Shown here piece by piece: positions 36,585-48,100 of a DNA stretch of 64,000 nt; within the stretch, counting starts at the first letter, position 1; each line of letters starts with the position of its first letter. Under the pieces are notes generated by a model. That model made no database searches, had not been told where the DNA came from, and saw nothing but the letters and a program-made list of their open reading frames with translations. The position numbers and the translations under genes are program-made. Source of the DNA: Cryphonectria parasitica EP155 (taxonomy: Eukaryota; Ascomycota; Sordariomycetes; Diaporthales; Cryphonectriaceae); the NCBI RefSeq assembly GCF_011745365.1, contig NW_024468911.1, positions 2,412,759 to 2,476,758 on the forward strand. The letters run 5' to 3'.

Positions 36585-38227
36585 CTATTGTCTCTTGTAC
36601 ACATGCTCGTCCTGATCCAACACCTCTATCGACATGCTCACCTCGATGAAGTTCTCATGCGAGTCTACGTTCTCAAAGAGGGGGAGCATCTGCACTCCAA
36701 GATTATCCGTCGTGGGCGCGCCCGAGTTGCTGTCGGGCTCAGATCTAAATGTCCTGGTGTCAGCAAACCCTTTTCCTCCTCAGTTGCCTTGGGACGCGGC
36801 AGTTCATCTTACCTGTGAGTTCGACTCGAGACTTGGAATGCTACCTCATGCAGCTCTTGTGAGCCCTCTGGCTTCGCCTTGATCTTCTTCCAGCCGTGCT
36901 CATCGCAAGGGGACAGTCCAGACACTGTGACAAGACGATCAGTCCGCCTCGTTCCATAAAGATTCCACCGTGCCATTTCTCAAAAGAGCATGACTTACCG
37001 AATATGTTGGCTCGGGATTGCTCTGTGAGGCTCAATCCTGCCTTGCTCTCCTTCTTGGTCTGCTTAGACTCCAGATCCCGCAAGCTGGCCAGACTTGTGA
37101 CATGAACCGGATACTGCACGCGCTGGTCAGCACGATAAGAAAGAGAAAAGAAGAAAGAGGGGTGAGGAACCCCTTCTTAAGCTCGAACGTCTCTTCCAAA
37201 TGACTGCACTGACCGGATCCTGAAAGCCCAAAACAGGCTGGGCTCGTCCACTATCCTCACCACGCGGCACAGAAGTGTCATATACCTCCCTCAAGCCAAC
37301 CGGGTCGACTCTGAAAAGCGCCAGCTTGTTGCTCACGCCCAAGTACAACCTCAGCTCCTCAGGCAACTCACAGCCCATATTCAAGGCCACGACCTTCGAT
37401 TTCTCTTCCTCCCCCTCCGACCTCCTGGCCGACGACAAGCTCACCTCCTCAAAGGCATACCCCTTCTCCGCAATCTCGCCGGGGCGCGGACACGCCACGG
37501 GCAGCATCACCTCCACGACAGGCTGCGCCCGCCACCCGCGGCTGCACTTGGCGGCGAACACGTCCCATAACCCTCTCCACACGCCCTCGGCGCGCCAGGG
37601 GAACCGCAGGATGAGGAAGACCTCGTTGGAGGAGCCGGCGGTGACGTCGCGGAAGCCCTTGATCTTGGCCAGGTCCGGGCGCCACAGCTCGACCTCGACG
37701 GTGGCGAGGAGGGGGAACTGGCGGGGGGTGATGGCCTCCCAGGTGTGGCGGCGCGCAGGAGAGGAGGCGTCGGCGTCAGTCTCAGCGTCATCGGCGGCGG
37801 CAGAGGCAGAGGTGGTGGACACGGGAAAGGGGCTGCGGAGCTGGGCGAGGTGGAACAGGTGGTCGAACTCGAGACCTGCGGGGGTGAGCTTTGCGCGGGC
37901 GAGCTCGACGCCGCGGCAGGGCTCGACGGGGTAGACGAAGAGGGAGCTGATGCTGCTGCTGCCTTGACCGCCCTCCTTGGCATTCTTGTTCTTCTTGTTG
38001 TTTTCCCTGGTTAGGTTGGATCTGGCGGGCTCGGGGCCGAGCTTGTTGTGCGTCTCGGTCAGGGCATCGCTCTTGGACGGCGGGAAAGGTGGGAAGAGCA
38101 CAAAGAGGGGCCCAAAGAAGACGAGGAGGGTCGTGACGAGCACGAAGATGGAGCCTGGGTCGGTGGGGAGGGCAGGTCGGCCGGCTTCCTGGGCGGTGGT
38201 GTTGTGGACGTTGATCAGGGCGTCCAT
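36585..38227 (-). CDS. MOSC-domain protein, membrane-anchored (mARC-like family)
   Basis: Proposed exons: 37214-38227, 36999-37113, 36813-36924 and 36585-36744, about 466 residues. A second possible acceptor would start exon 4 at 36753, adding three residues. An N-terminal hydrophobic anchor lies at about residues 25-50. The MOSC N-terminal barrel follows (SLFVYPVEPCRGVELARAKLT, then EFDHLFHLAQLR). The MOSC domain runs through YPVHVTSLASLRDL, SRANIF, SGLSPCDEHGWKKIKAKPEGSQELHEVAF and the final LGVQMLPLFE...EVLDQDEHVY. MOSC proteins bind molybdenum cofactor or move sulfur. Unusually, the segment after VSSRT lacks the RC(K/R)xPNVD motif expected there and goes straight to RSEPDSNSG. Either the gene has diverged, it is damaged, or the last splice differs. 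The reaction is unknown. Confidence 0.82.
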
Positions 38228-38660
38228 CGTTTTGGAGGAGGGGGAATGTTTAGTGTGCAGCGCGTTTCAATGTTCTGAATCATCGGCTTGGTTGAGGCAT
38301 GTAGAGGTAAACTTTTTTCTTCTCTTCTTTTTTTCGTTTGATTCTTTTGATTTTTGTTCTGTATGGGTGTGCAATCAAGAAAAAGTTGAAACAATTTGTT
38401 TTTGTACTTTCTTTCTTATTTTAAAAAATTCTCTATGACTTGGATCGATGATGAGGGGGCGCGTCGAGCAGTCCAGGCTGTCAGGAGTTCATCTTGCGAC
38501 ACGAAAAGGAGTCGTGGTGTTTCGCAGCTCGCGTCTTGCAACTCCTACGCTGCTTCCTTTTCGCCCGTGCTCGTGTCAGCAGCGCAAGGACACCGATTTC
38601 CATTTGACCATTACAATTTTCCTTTTGAAGGCCATTGCCAGCTGAAAAGAAGAAGGAAAT

Positions 38661-38664
<4 letters not shown>

Positions 38665-38694
<30 letters not shown>
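38665..38694. repeat. (GA)n microsatellite
   Basis: About fifteen GA units upstream of the MOSC gene, in non-coding DNA. Confidence 0.9.
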
Positions 38695-38697
<3 letters not shown>

Positions 38698-40769
38698 GAA
38701 CCGCCCTCCGTCAACAAACACATCAATCTCGAAAAGGGTCCATCACAAATCAGAAAAGTGTTGTATGCTTGCCGTACGTACGTAATACATACAGCTGAGT
38801 AAGCTTGGAGACACGGAAATAATCAACTCAACACCGGCCCAGGTCGGATCACGGAGCATATCCGACACGTGTGATGAAGTGAGAGAAGAAAGAGAGCGAG
38901 AGAACAGGGTCACGCTGCGCGTGGGGGACGAGGGAGGTGTGCCAGGTTTGTTGTGCGTGTGCTGAGCTAACAGAGTGGCATGTCTTAGCACCAAAAAAGG
39001 AGGCCCACCCCAACTGTAGCTTGCTACGAAGCCAGGGATGTGTGTTGAGACACGCCCCATAACCACCCCATCACCCTTGAATTACGGTTATACTATGGTA
39101 AAAAAAAAACATAAAAAGGAAGAGGAAGAGAGAGAGAAAAGGTAATTTTCCAGCTAAAGCTTGTCTCAACAATTGCTCCCCAGACCGGAGGACACCTTGC
39201 CTTTCTCCGCACTCTCCTATAGTATATTATACTTTTTAAGAAAGGTACATAGTATCTATAGTAGTCGTCATGTTAATGCTTCAAGTGTCAGTCATGAGTA
39301 GTATTTATTCTTTTCCATTGACTCGTAGTCGATGGCTTGCGCGCGCTGTCGCTGTCTCTGTCTCTTCAACCCCCCCGGGGGTGTCTCTCTTGTATGTGGG
39401 TCGCCTATCTCCCTTGTTCCCGATGTATCATTTGTGCTCGATGATGGCCTGTCATGTCAAATCGGCCCAAGGCAAATCCATGGCCCCCTTTGCCGATCAT
39501 GGCATGTCAAGAACACCCACGAGCGACAGCCGAGAGGTAGTACAGTAAGTACCATATAGCACACGGTGATCCACAGGCCAGAAGGAAAATCCACCCAAGA
39601 CTAGAAAGGGAAAAAAAAAGAAGGGGAAAGAAAGGTGTGGAGACTGCCTCTGTCCTTGGCAATACTGTGTAAATTCCCTCTCTCGTCCTCCTCCTTTTTC
39701 TGCCGATCCATTCTCCGACGGCTTGCGGAGCCAAAAATCATGAATGTGGCCTCTGCGTTGCTCTGCCTTAATTTCTCGCTGCTTTCTCTTCCCTCTCCCT
39801 TTCCTATGCCATAGCAAGCAAGCTGGTGTCATCATAGCCGCCTCGCCGCATCAAGGTGAAACCGTATCGAGATAGTAGGAACCCCCCATGCGGGGTGCGG
39901 GACTGTACGCATCGAACGACATTCACTAGATAGGCCTAGGCCCTAGCGCGTCCTTTCTCCTACCGCGCCTAATGAACCATAAGGGGGGGAGGGGGGTTGT
40001 CCCATGGATTACCTTTCCGGTGCCTGCTGCGTAAATTAAAGTATACATGTACTGTGCCGTATTAGATAGTATCAATATTACAATCTCTCCATGGCATCTG
40101 TACTATAGTACATGATCAACAGGAAACAACCCACTGTGGGGAAATGGTATGTAACGGCGCCAGCAGCCACACAAACCGTGACAAATTGCGCGGCACGCTT
40201 TTCTTTGATAATTTCCAGTTGCTATTTTTTTCTTTCTTCTTTTTTTTATAAAACAATAAAAGTGTGTGTGATATACGTATTGCTTTTCCGTGTTCGGCAC
40301 AGTAGCGTCCGAAAGGACTGAGATGGACCAGGGCACTGAATACTTGAATACATGCATATATCTGTTGGCTAGACGGCACAGAAGAGAAAGGTGGGGGTCC
40401 AAAAAGGACGGAGGGGTTGGAGGGGGAGGAAGATGAAAAGAAAGGAAGGAGTAAAGTATAATCTTGGAAGAGAAGATGCAGTGCTACGGCGGCCCCCGAG
40501 GGCAACAAAGGAAGCCTAAATGGCCTTATGGCCGCAAAAGGACAGGGCGAGAAGGAGGAAGTCAAGACGTACGAGTTGGTGCTGACAGCAAAGAAGTCGC
40601 CTGGCCTGCTGTCAGACATAACAGGACTCCACAGTGAAGCCACCGAGCCAACCTCTGTAATTGTCATCACACATGCACTGATAGGGCCGGCGTATTTGTG
40701 TGGTGGTGAGGGAGGGGGGGGTGGGGGGTTGCTGATGGGGCTGCAGACGATAGACAGGTCATCAAAAAG

Positions 40770-40799
40770 ACAGAGAGAGAGAGAGAGAGCGAGAGAGAG
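40770..40799. repeat. (GA)n microsatellite, interrupted
   Basis: Second GA tract in the gene-poor region, interrupted by one GC, close to an adjacent G-rich run (40708-40730). Confidence 0.85.
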
Positions 40800-41659
40800 A
40801 TGCACATAGTAATTAGAGGAGGAGGCAACCCGAGTGACGCGCTTGAGACGGCCCACCCGTGAAGGACGGCAGGGACCTTCAAGTTGTCCATTCCGCTGTA
40901 AGCGCCCAGGCCGTTCTTTTACAGTTGCACACTTTCCAGTAACCCATCCCTTCCCCCTTCAGGGTCCCCCCTCTCACAGTGTCATGTCATGACGTGGAGA
41001 TGAGTACCATCCATGCCGGAACAGATCATCTCTCGGCCATAGGACCGTCATTTCCGTGACCGGAAGGGGGGGGGGGGAAGGGGCATGGTCTCAAAGGCTG
41101 CGTTTGGTTGGTATCTCGATGGGCAGCATACTTAATGGGTAGCGGAACAAGCAGAGACGAAGAAGAAAAAGGAAGGAAAAGGAGAGGGCAAAAGGGAACA
41201 AAAAGGAAGTTGGGGGCTATCACAAGCATGGGCCCATTCAAACTTACCTGTCACCGTGGCTGCTTACAACCTCGGAACCTCTCCGTTCCATGGAAGGTTA
41301 CTGGAGCACTGGAGATAGGAGAAGGAAACAAGAAAGAGATATATGATTGGGAAACCAGGATGGGAAGGACAAGGCAGAAAGAAAGAGACAGAGAGAGATC
41401 GAGAGAGAGAAAAAAGTCAAGCCCACTTGCTTTTGTCTCACTTAATGGTTCTGTGGTCCATTAACCCATCCATCCATCAAGTATGGTCCGCGATACGACC
41501 ACCTACTGTTACAGTACGTATTGCAGGTGCCCAAAGTACCTTTCCACCGCTTATATTGGCCCCTCTTTTGTGCAGAGGGCGCCATCGCGAGTCAGTCAGC
41601 TTGCCGGGCTGCCGGGAAGTCAAGCGAATTTTGTCCCTAGTGTGTCCCTCCCTATCTTC

Positions 41660-41660
<1 letters not shown>

Positions 41661-41690
<30 letters not shown>

Positions 41691-41771
41691 CTTGCGTGTG
41701 TGTGTTGTGCTTGCGTGTGTGTGTTGTGCTTGCGTGTGTGTGTTGTGCTTGCGTGTGTGTGTTGTGCTTGC

Positions 41772-41808
<37 letters not shown>
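41661..41808. repeat. GC / 19-bp minisatellite / GT compound repeat
   Basis: An alternating GC tract (about 41661-41674) runs into five tandem copies of a 19-bp unit, GTGTGTGTGTTGTGCTTGC (41677-41771). A GT dinucleotide run to about 41808 follows. The units are essentially identical, so the array is young or homogenised. All of it is alternating purine-pyrimidine DNA, the type that favours Z-form. The reverse strand reads as a His/Thr/Ala/Gln repeat in one frame, which I do not regard as a gene. Confidence 0.95.
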
Positions 41809-41809
<1 letters not shown>

Positions 41810-44468
41810 GCAGAGCGGGTAGTCCTATGCATGTCGATCCGGGATTAAGGATGTGATTTTGTTATCGTGGTCTGACGGCAATTGTTTGGAATACGGTAAA
41901 ATTAGCCCAGATGTGCATGTTGGGCATCATGGCATTTTTCTCAGGGTATCAAGTCTCTTCATTTCCTTTTGTACTATGTAAGAGGGTCATCAAGATAAGA
42001 TCTGGATAAGATAAGATCTCTCTCCTTTTCCCCAGATTCCAAGGTGGAACCTACCATGGTACTGCCCACTGAGGCTGCCTATAAATTTACAATACCTGGA
42101 TCATTCGAGGGAAAAAAAGAAAGAAAAAAAAAAAGGATGCATGTAGGGATTGCGGTATGTATCTTTTGGGTACAATATAGTGCGTTAGGGTGATTAGTGG
42201 AATTGGTCATAGTCATATTGTCTAGCCTCAAAGTTCTAACAACCTAAAGGATTCTAGCTGCGTTGGAAAAAGCACTTTTCAACAGAAGCAATTATTAGCT
42301 TCCCGTAGGAACACACACTTTCAAAGTTCTCTTTCTCTCCTTCTCTCCCCCTCCCTTCCGAGATACCCACTGGAGCGGCAAATGCAATCACAGCCCTATA
42401 GGGAGAGAGAAAGACGGTACTTTCCATCTCAAGTATAGTTACATTTGCAATTTTCTTCTTCTTCTGGTCTGCATTGAGCTGCTATGTATTGGGCTGCCAT
42501 GTATATAGTACAAACACCAATAACCCACAAGGGGATAATATTTGGGGTTGCAGTCGTGTCTCATCTTGGAGCACATGCAGATACAGACCGGTCAGTCAGC
42601 TTGAAACCTCTGGTGACTCGGTGGCCTTGAGTTGCTCTCCGATGATAATGACTCGTATTTTTCTCTTGTGATATAATTAGCTACCAGCCTCCTTAAGAAC
42701 AAAAAAAAAAGGATAAGTGATATTGTATGAAAGTGCATAGCAAATACATATGCGTGTAACGTAACTGTCAGCTCTTCTTAAGTTGACAAAGCTGCAGCCA
42801 TCTTCAGGATGGTCAAGTAAAGAAGGAATATGCAACGCTACGACATTTTGATGAGATCATTTTTCGTAGGGTTTCTGGCAATGCCCACCGCCGGCACAGT
42901 ATTTGCACGGTTCTTCTTGCCATTGTACCTAGTGCCGACATGTTCAGTGACGGTGGACTGCACTTTTGTATTGCATCAAAGACAAATCAGGTATTCGCTG
43001 AAACATGGGGCCTTGACGGCGTGTAGTGAGACTCGGTCTCCCGGAGACATTGACAGAAGTACCGATGCACTCATTTGGCACTATTCCGATAGGTTCCCTA
43101 GCCCATGCGTCAACGCGGGAATGGTAATATATGCTGGGCGGCTAAATCCCATGCCTTGTTCCTATTATATCACAAAATCATCTTTATATCTGTTCGATGC
43201 AGAACCTATCGCCACCGTCGGATGCGTGAGGTCATGGATGGGGCAAGATCGTTGAGGCCGGACTGAGACACGGTCGGCAAGGCTGTTTCCACACCCCATG
43301 TCGTTGTGTCGGAAGCGCAAGCAAAGATCAAAAGGACCCTCACAGATGTGTGGACAAGAGCTGCTGATTGACGGAATTTCGGTCTAGGTAATTACAAGAT
43401 GCAACGTCTCCTGCATGCCACACACGTCCTGATCATCATTTCCATTTCCCACCCATGGGAAAAAGAACGCGGTTGCTGAGGTGCGACGCCTTTTTCTGAC
43501 CAACAGCGGAGCTAGCAGTCAGGTAGATATACGCCAATGCAGGTGCGCCCGATACTCCTGCGCTGCGGGCCGCACTGTCACCCTGTGTATCCTGTACTAC
43601 AGCTGGTCTGATGGTGCCCAGGAGGAAGGCATGCAGCAATCGGGCATCTACACACAAGTTGAATTCCCATGTTTGAAGCACCTGTCACTTATTCTGTCAT
43701 CGGCGGCCATGGCAGCCTGATCACCTACACATGCGTGAGTGTTCACTACGCAGATCAGAGATCGCCGCCGATCATGTCCTACTAAGAAAGATAGTATGAG
43801 ACTAGAGTACAATGTCAGCACATGGAGAACAACGCGCGAATGGAGTTCTCTCTCGATGCTATGCAGATCATCTGTCAGATGTTGACGCGCTTCAAAGAGA
43901 CACTATGGAACCGTTTGATTCCAGATCTTGCCGCAGAGAGCGTGTGTGGTCCTCCCCCGCCGTCCCGATACAGGCTAATTGATTGACGCCACGCCAATGG
44001 CTGCCAGATCTGCAGGTATCGTACGATTTACTAGTGGATCGGATCGGAAGTGGTCCCTGGAGCAGTTAGTTACTGTACATAGTACAGTTTCCGACAAGGC
44101 CTGAGCCTAGCTGAGTACTGTATATCAAGTTCGAATACCATTCTCTATTGCAGAATCAGGAATGACATGGATAATAGGTTTCAATGGCCAAGATCCGTGA
44201 AGAGGCCTCGGTGATTAGGGACCTCAAACCTTTCCAGCAGGATCTCCTCGAGAAACCCGGCAGTCTATTTCCAAAGAGCGGTAGGGGAATGAGGGGAACC
44301 AACCATGTCCTTCATAAAATGCCTCGTAGCTGACCATGTATCTTGCAGCAGAAAGTCACGTCACGCAGCGTCGGGGCCCTCCATCACCACCAGGATAAGC
44401 CGCGGCGAAAGCTCGGTCATGATATCCAGCTCAGAAGTTGGGATCGACTGGACCGGATCGGGCTTGAA

Positions 44469-44482
44469 GGGGGGGGGGGGGG
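44469..44482. repeat. Run of fourteen G
   Basis: Uninterrupted homopolymer in the gene-poor region. The exact length may be uncertain in any assembly. Confidence 0.85.
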
Positions 44483-44535
44483 CGAGAAGAGGTGTGTGGG
44501 ATTTAACGCTAGGTCACGATGAGTTCGTCTGATGT

Positions 44536-44572
44536 GTGTGCGTGTGTGTGTGCGTGTGTGTGTGTGTGTGTG
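44536..44572. repeat. (GT)n microsatellite
   Basis: GT tract with two GC interruptions, in the gene-poor region. Confidence 0.9.
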
Positions 44573-45119
44573 GAAGTTTGTTCAGAATAAGACGACACTG
44601 GACTTTCCGAAGAAGGCAACGTTATCAATCGACTGAGAAGGAGGGTTTCTGTAAGAGGCATCCGGTCAGCCGCAGGAATGACAGGATGCCCGTCCTCCAA
44701 GGATGCATGCCAGGCCCAGAGCCAGGTCCAGATTCAAAGCCAGGCCCAAATGCAGGCGCCAGACCCTAGTGATTGTGGTCATGAGACTCAAGGTGCTTCA
44801 AAAAAAAAAAAAAAAGGGCAGGCAAGATGGGTAAGTAAAGAGAGATTAAAGGGGTGGCGAAGGCATCGTCGTGTAATGTCCAACGTCGTCAGCAAGATTG
44901 CACAAACTCCACAGGCTTGACCCCTTACCGAATTGCAGTGGTCCTTGAAGTAAAAGAATTTTCCTTCTTTTTTCTTGTCCTGTCCAGATCGTCGATGGGC
45001 TGGGAGAGATAAAAGAGGGACGAGTCTGCGTAATGGTGTAGGGGAGCAAGGAGGGGGGGGAGACCGAGTGGCTTGGCTACTTCCCAGCAGGTGCCAGCGT
45101 CCTGGGATTAGTACTACTA

Positions 45120-45163
45120 CCATAGTATACTATAGTACAGTAGTACGTATTGCGATACTATGG
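45120..45163. repeat. Inverted repeat, 9-bp arms
   Basis: CCATAGTAT (45120-45128) and its exact complement ATACTATGG (45155-45163) face each other across 26 bases. Those 26 bases themselves contain CTATAG and GTAC palindromes. The left arm overlaps one copy of the dispersed TACCATAGTA motif (45118-45127). Confidence 0.8.
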
Positions 45164-48100
45164 GGGAAGTCGTCGAGAAACTACTACAGAACCCACCCAT
45201 ATCATTATAGAACCAATCAAAAGACGCCGGTTAGCTCCGGGGCGCGCCAGGACGTGGCTGACTGGGGCGTCGATCATCATGTACCCTTAGTACAGGGCAA
45301 TATAGCTTGTACATGGAAGGGGCACGGTACGGATCCGTACTAACTTTCACTGCAACTACTACTCACTCGCTGCAGGTATCTAGGTTCCTGCCATGCCCCA
45401 CAAGGTCTATGAACCCAGGTTCCAGATCCAGGTTCCAGGTCCCAAAGAGAGGGTTTGCCTCCAGGATCCAGAACGACCGTTCCCCTTTCTGGAACGCACT
45501 TGGTAACCACATCGCATGGTAGGGCAAGGTCCTTTCTTCGCACTCGACAACCTCTAACAACCCACTCGACACGAGCCTGTCGACATGGCCAGCCTTGCTC
45601 CCGCCCACAAAAATCCAACCCCCCCCGTCAACAAGGAACCCCACAGTCGTCCGAAAGCGTGTCCAGGCCTGGGAGGCCCTTGACTGACCGTCCCAACTTG
45701 ACCCCTCGCTAACACACTCCAGAGGCTTGATCCACGCGCCCACGTCGCATTCCGGTCCCTGCGTTGGCGGTCCCTCTGCCCTCTCTTCATCCTACAGCAC
45801 TATTCTTGCGCATACTATGGTACCGACAACACCACCACGACGTCCTTGACATGGTTTTGCCCTTTTCCAACCAGGGTCTAGAGCCAAAGGACCCTGTCGA
45901 CGGCGCCAATCGCCATATGAGAGAAAGCATTGACGACAAGCTGCTCTCCTCGAGTCGAGCTCCAGCTTCCCTCATATCCCAACATAGCCCTCCTCGGGAG
46001 ATTCATGAGACATCCTATAAGTATCAGGAGCCGATGAACCTATATCAATCACGTTCTAATGACCCACGTCTCATCGCGTGCGACTGGGCCCAATGACCTT
46101 GGGGATGGCCCCGGAGGTGGTGGTGCTAGGGAGAGATGGCCACGCCCCTTTCTTCCTTGGCAAAGGATCCGTCTTCTGAACTCTGCACACTGGATATGAC
46201 CAGGATGTGTGGCTACTGACCGGCCTGGCCTTGGCCACATCAACTTTCTGTGAGCTCCAGGCGTGGCGGTGTCTCGCCATTGCCATGAACCGGGCGGCTG
46301 CGGTGGGCTTCCCAACAAACACACACACACACAAGCTCTGGGCCCTCGGGACGGCCGGCGTGACTCCTTGCAGCATCTAGACCGCATCATCATGATATGC
46401 GACGAGGCAAGGTGGGTGATAGTGTCCCGGCCGGCCAGCTTTGGGGAAACAAAAAGCTGTGCTTGTGCTGGCGTCAGGTCCGGCATCGCCTCAAGACTGC
46501 TTGCTTACCCATATCTCCATGACAGGGTGCGTGGGTCCCACTTCAGCACACCATTCAACACGACCAGATGACAGGAATGGTTCCCGCTTGAGGACCCCTC
46601 CCTAAGTTTTACGTACCTGGACCGGGCCGCAAGGATCCAAGTCACGCCTTCAGCCGCCCCGGCATGTCATTTCAGTACCATAGTAGATCCCCACCCCGGG
46701 GTGACCTTTTGCTGGCTGCACTGTGATCTCGATATTACGATGGCCAATATGTACAGTAGTACAGACACTCGCACGGCCAACGGTCATTGGTGGCCCGAGA
46801 AGGCATGCTGCGCGCGTTCAGCCCTGGCCACCGTCTTCACAAAGCGCCGAGCCATGCTCTCTGCCATTCCGTTCCGAAAATTTTCCCCTGGGTTTATGGC
46901 ATTGACATCACTCGACAATAATAACATCCTCAGGTACAGCCTTCTCTCAAGCTGCAGCACATGCTAGCGCTTCACTACATGCCCCTCGGGTGTACTTTGT
47001 CCTCGAAGCCCTCACACCATCCCGACACACTCTCAGTCACAATCCTAAACATCCACTTACACAAATTTGGCATCGCCTATATGACCTCCTTTCCTTCCCT
47101 TGGGATGATGCCCGCATATTTGTTCCTTTCCCTGGAGTAGATCATGAACACCGGATCAGCAAAGTCGTGGTCATTTCAGAAATCTCGACGACTAGCTAGG
47201 CTGTGTGCCCTGCAAAGACTCGAGGCGATCTGCAACGGCAGACGATACGTCCTATGTACCTGAACAACCTTAATCACAGTGTGGAGGCCTCGGCCAATAC
47301 AGATTCTAGGTCCTCGTGCTGACCCTGTACCGTACAGTGTTTGTAGACCCTCACGAACCCGGTCATCCCTGAAGCCCACAGCTATTTCAAGTCTTTACCC
47401 CACGATGGAACAGACAAGGTCATGGGTATCGTCATAAGCCTGGAAGAATATCTCTTGTCACAACCTTTCCCGGCTCAACCTTCACTGTGGTATCCAAGTC
47501 ACCCGGCGCCGTATCTCACGGCTGTGATGTCCGTTTGCTAGGACTGTACTGCCACCTTTGTTGACCACCACAGAGATTTCTTCTCGCCCACGCACTGATT
47601 CAATCAGCACATTCTTTTCTTTCATGTATCCCCCAGAGACAGATACGACAGTCTAGGATCTGCACAGATTAAGCTTGCGCGGTGTGATTCGTGTCGGGCT
47701 TGATAATACCGAAGCCATCTTTTCGGAATTTTGAACGTCGAGTTCTGCAGAGAACATCTCATCGACTTGGAGATCATTCAGGTGATTAGACCCAAAAACT
47801 CCTTCCGAGACCTCAGATAGCACTGTGGAGGTTGCAAGACCCTATCGTGTCTTCGAAACGCCTATATGCTCACTGAGCCTTGCGCACTGGCAGCGAATCG
47901 CAACACTACGGTAGGCACACATTCTTCAACATCCATTGGTTTTTGCTACAGCTTACGGAAACGACAAGTGCCATAGTATTCTATAGCCTGGGACTCTTCC
48001 GCTATCTGCCAGGGTGGAAGCCCTTGCTCCTTTCGGGCTTGAGACTACAGTTATCTTTGTCCAGGTATGAATCCCTTTTCGCAAAGCCAGTCTTCTGCAG

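Noticed and set aside
37275..37934. 219-codon + strand frame opposite the MOSC gene
   Set aside because: Antisense to a GC-rich coding exon; no independent support.
40116..40856. 246-codon minus-strand frame in the gene-poor region
   Set aside because: It reads through microsatellites and homopolymers (Ser/Leu/Pro and Lys runs) and has no conserved motif.
41661..41808. CRISPR-like array
   Set aside because: The 19-bp units are directly contiguous with no spacers, and the genome is eukaryotic.
41620..41832. Repetitive His/Thr/Ala/Gln peptide encoded on the minus strand
   Set aside because: It is a direct translation of the GT-rich minisatellite, with no flanking protein-like sequence.
42830..43255. 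141-codon + strand frame with some hydrophobic stretches
   Set aside because: No family resemblance, no plausible splice partner, and surrounding DNA is non-coding in character.
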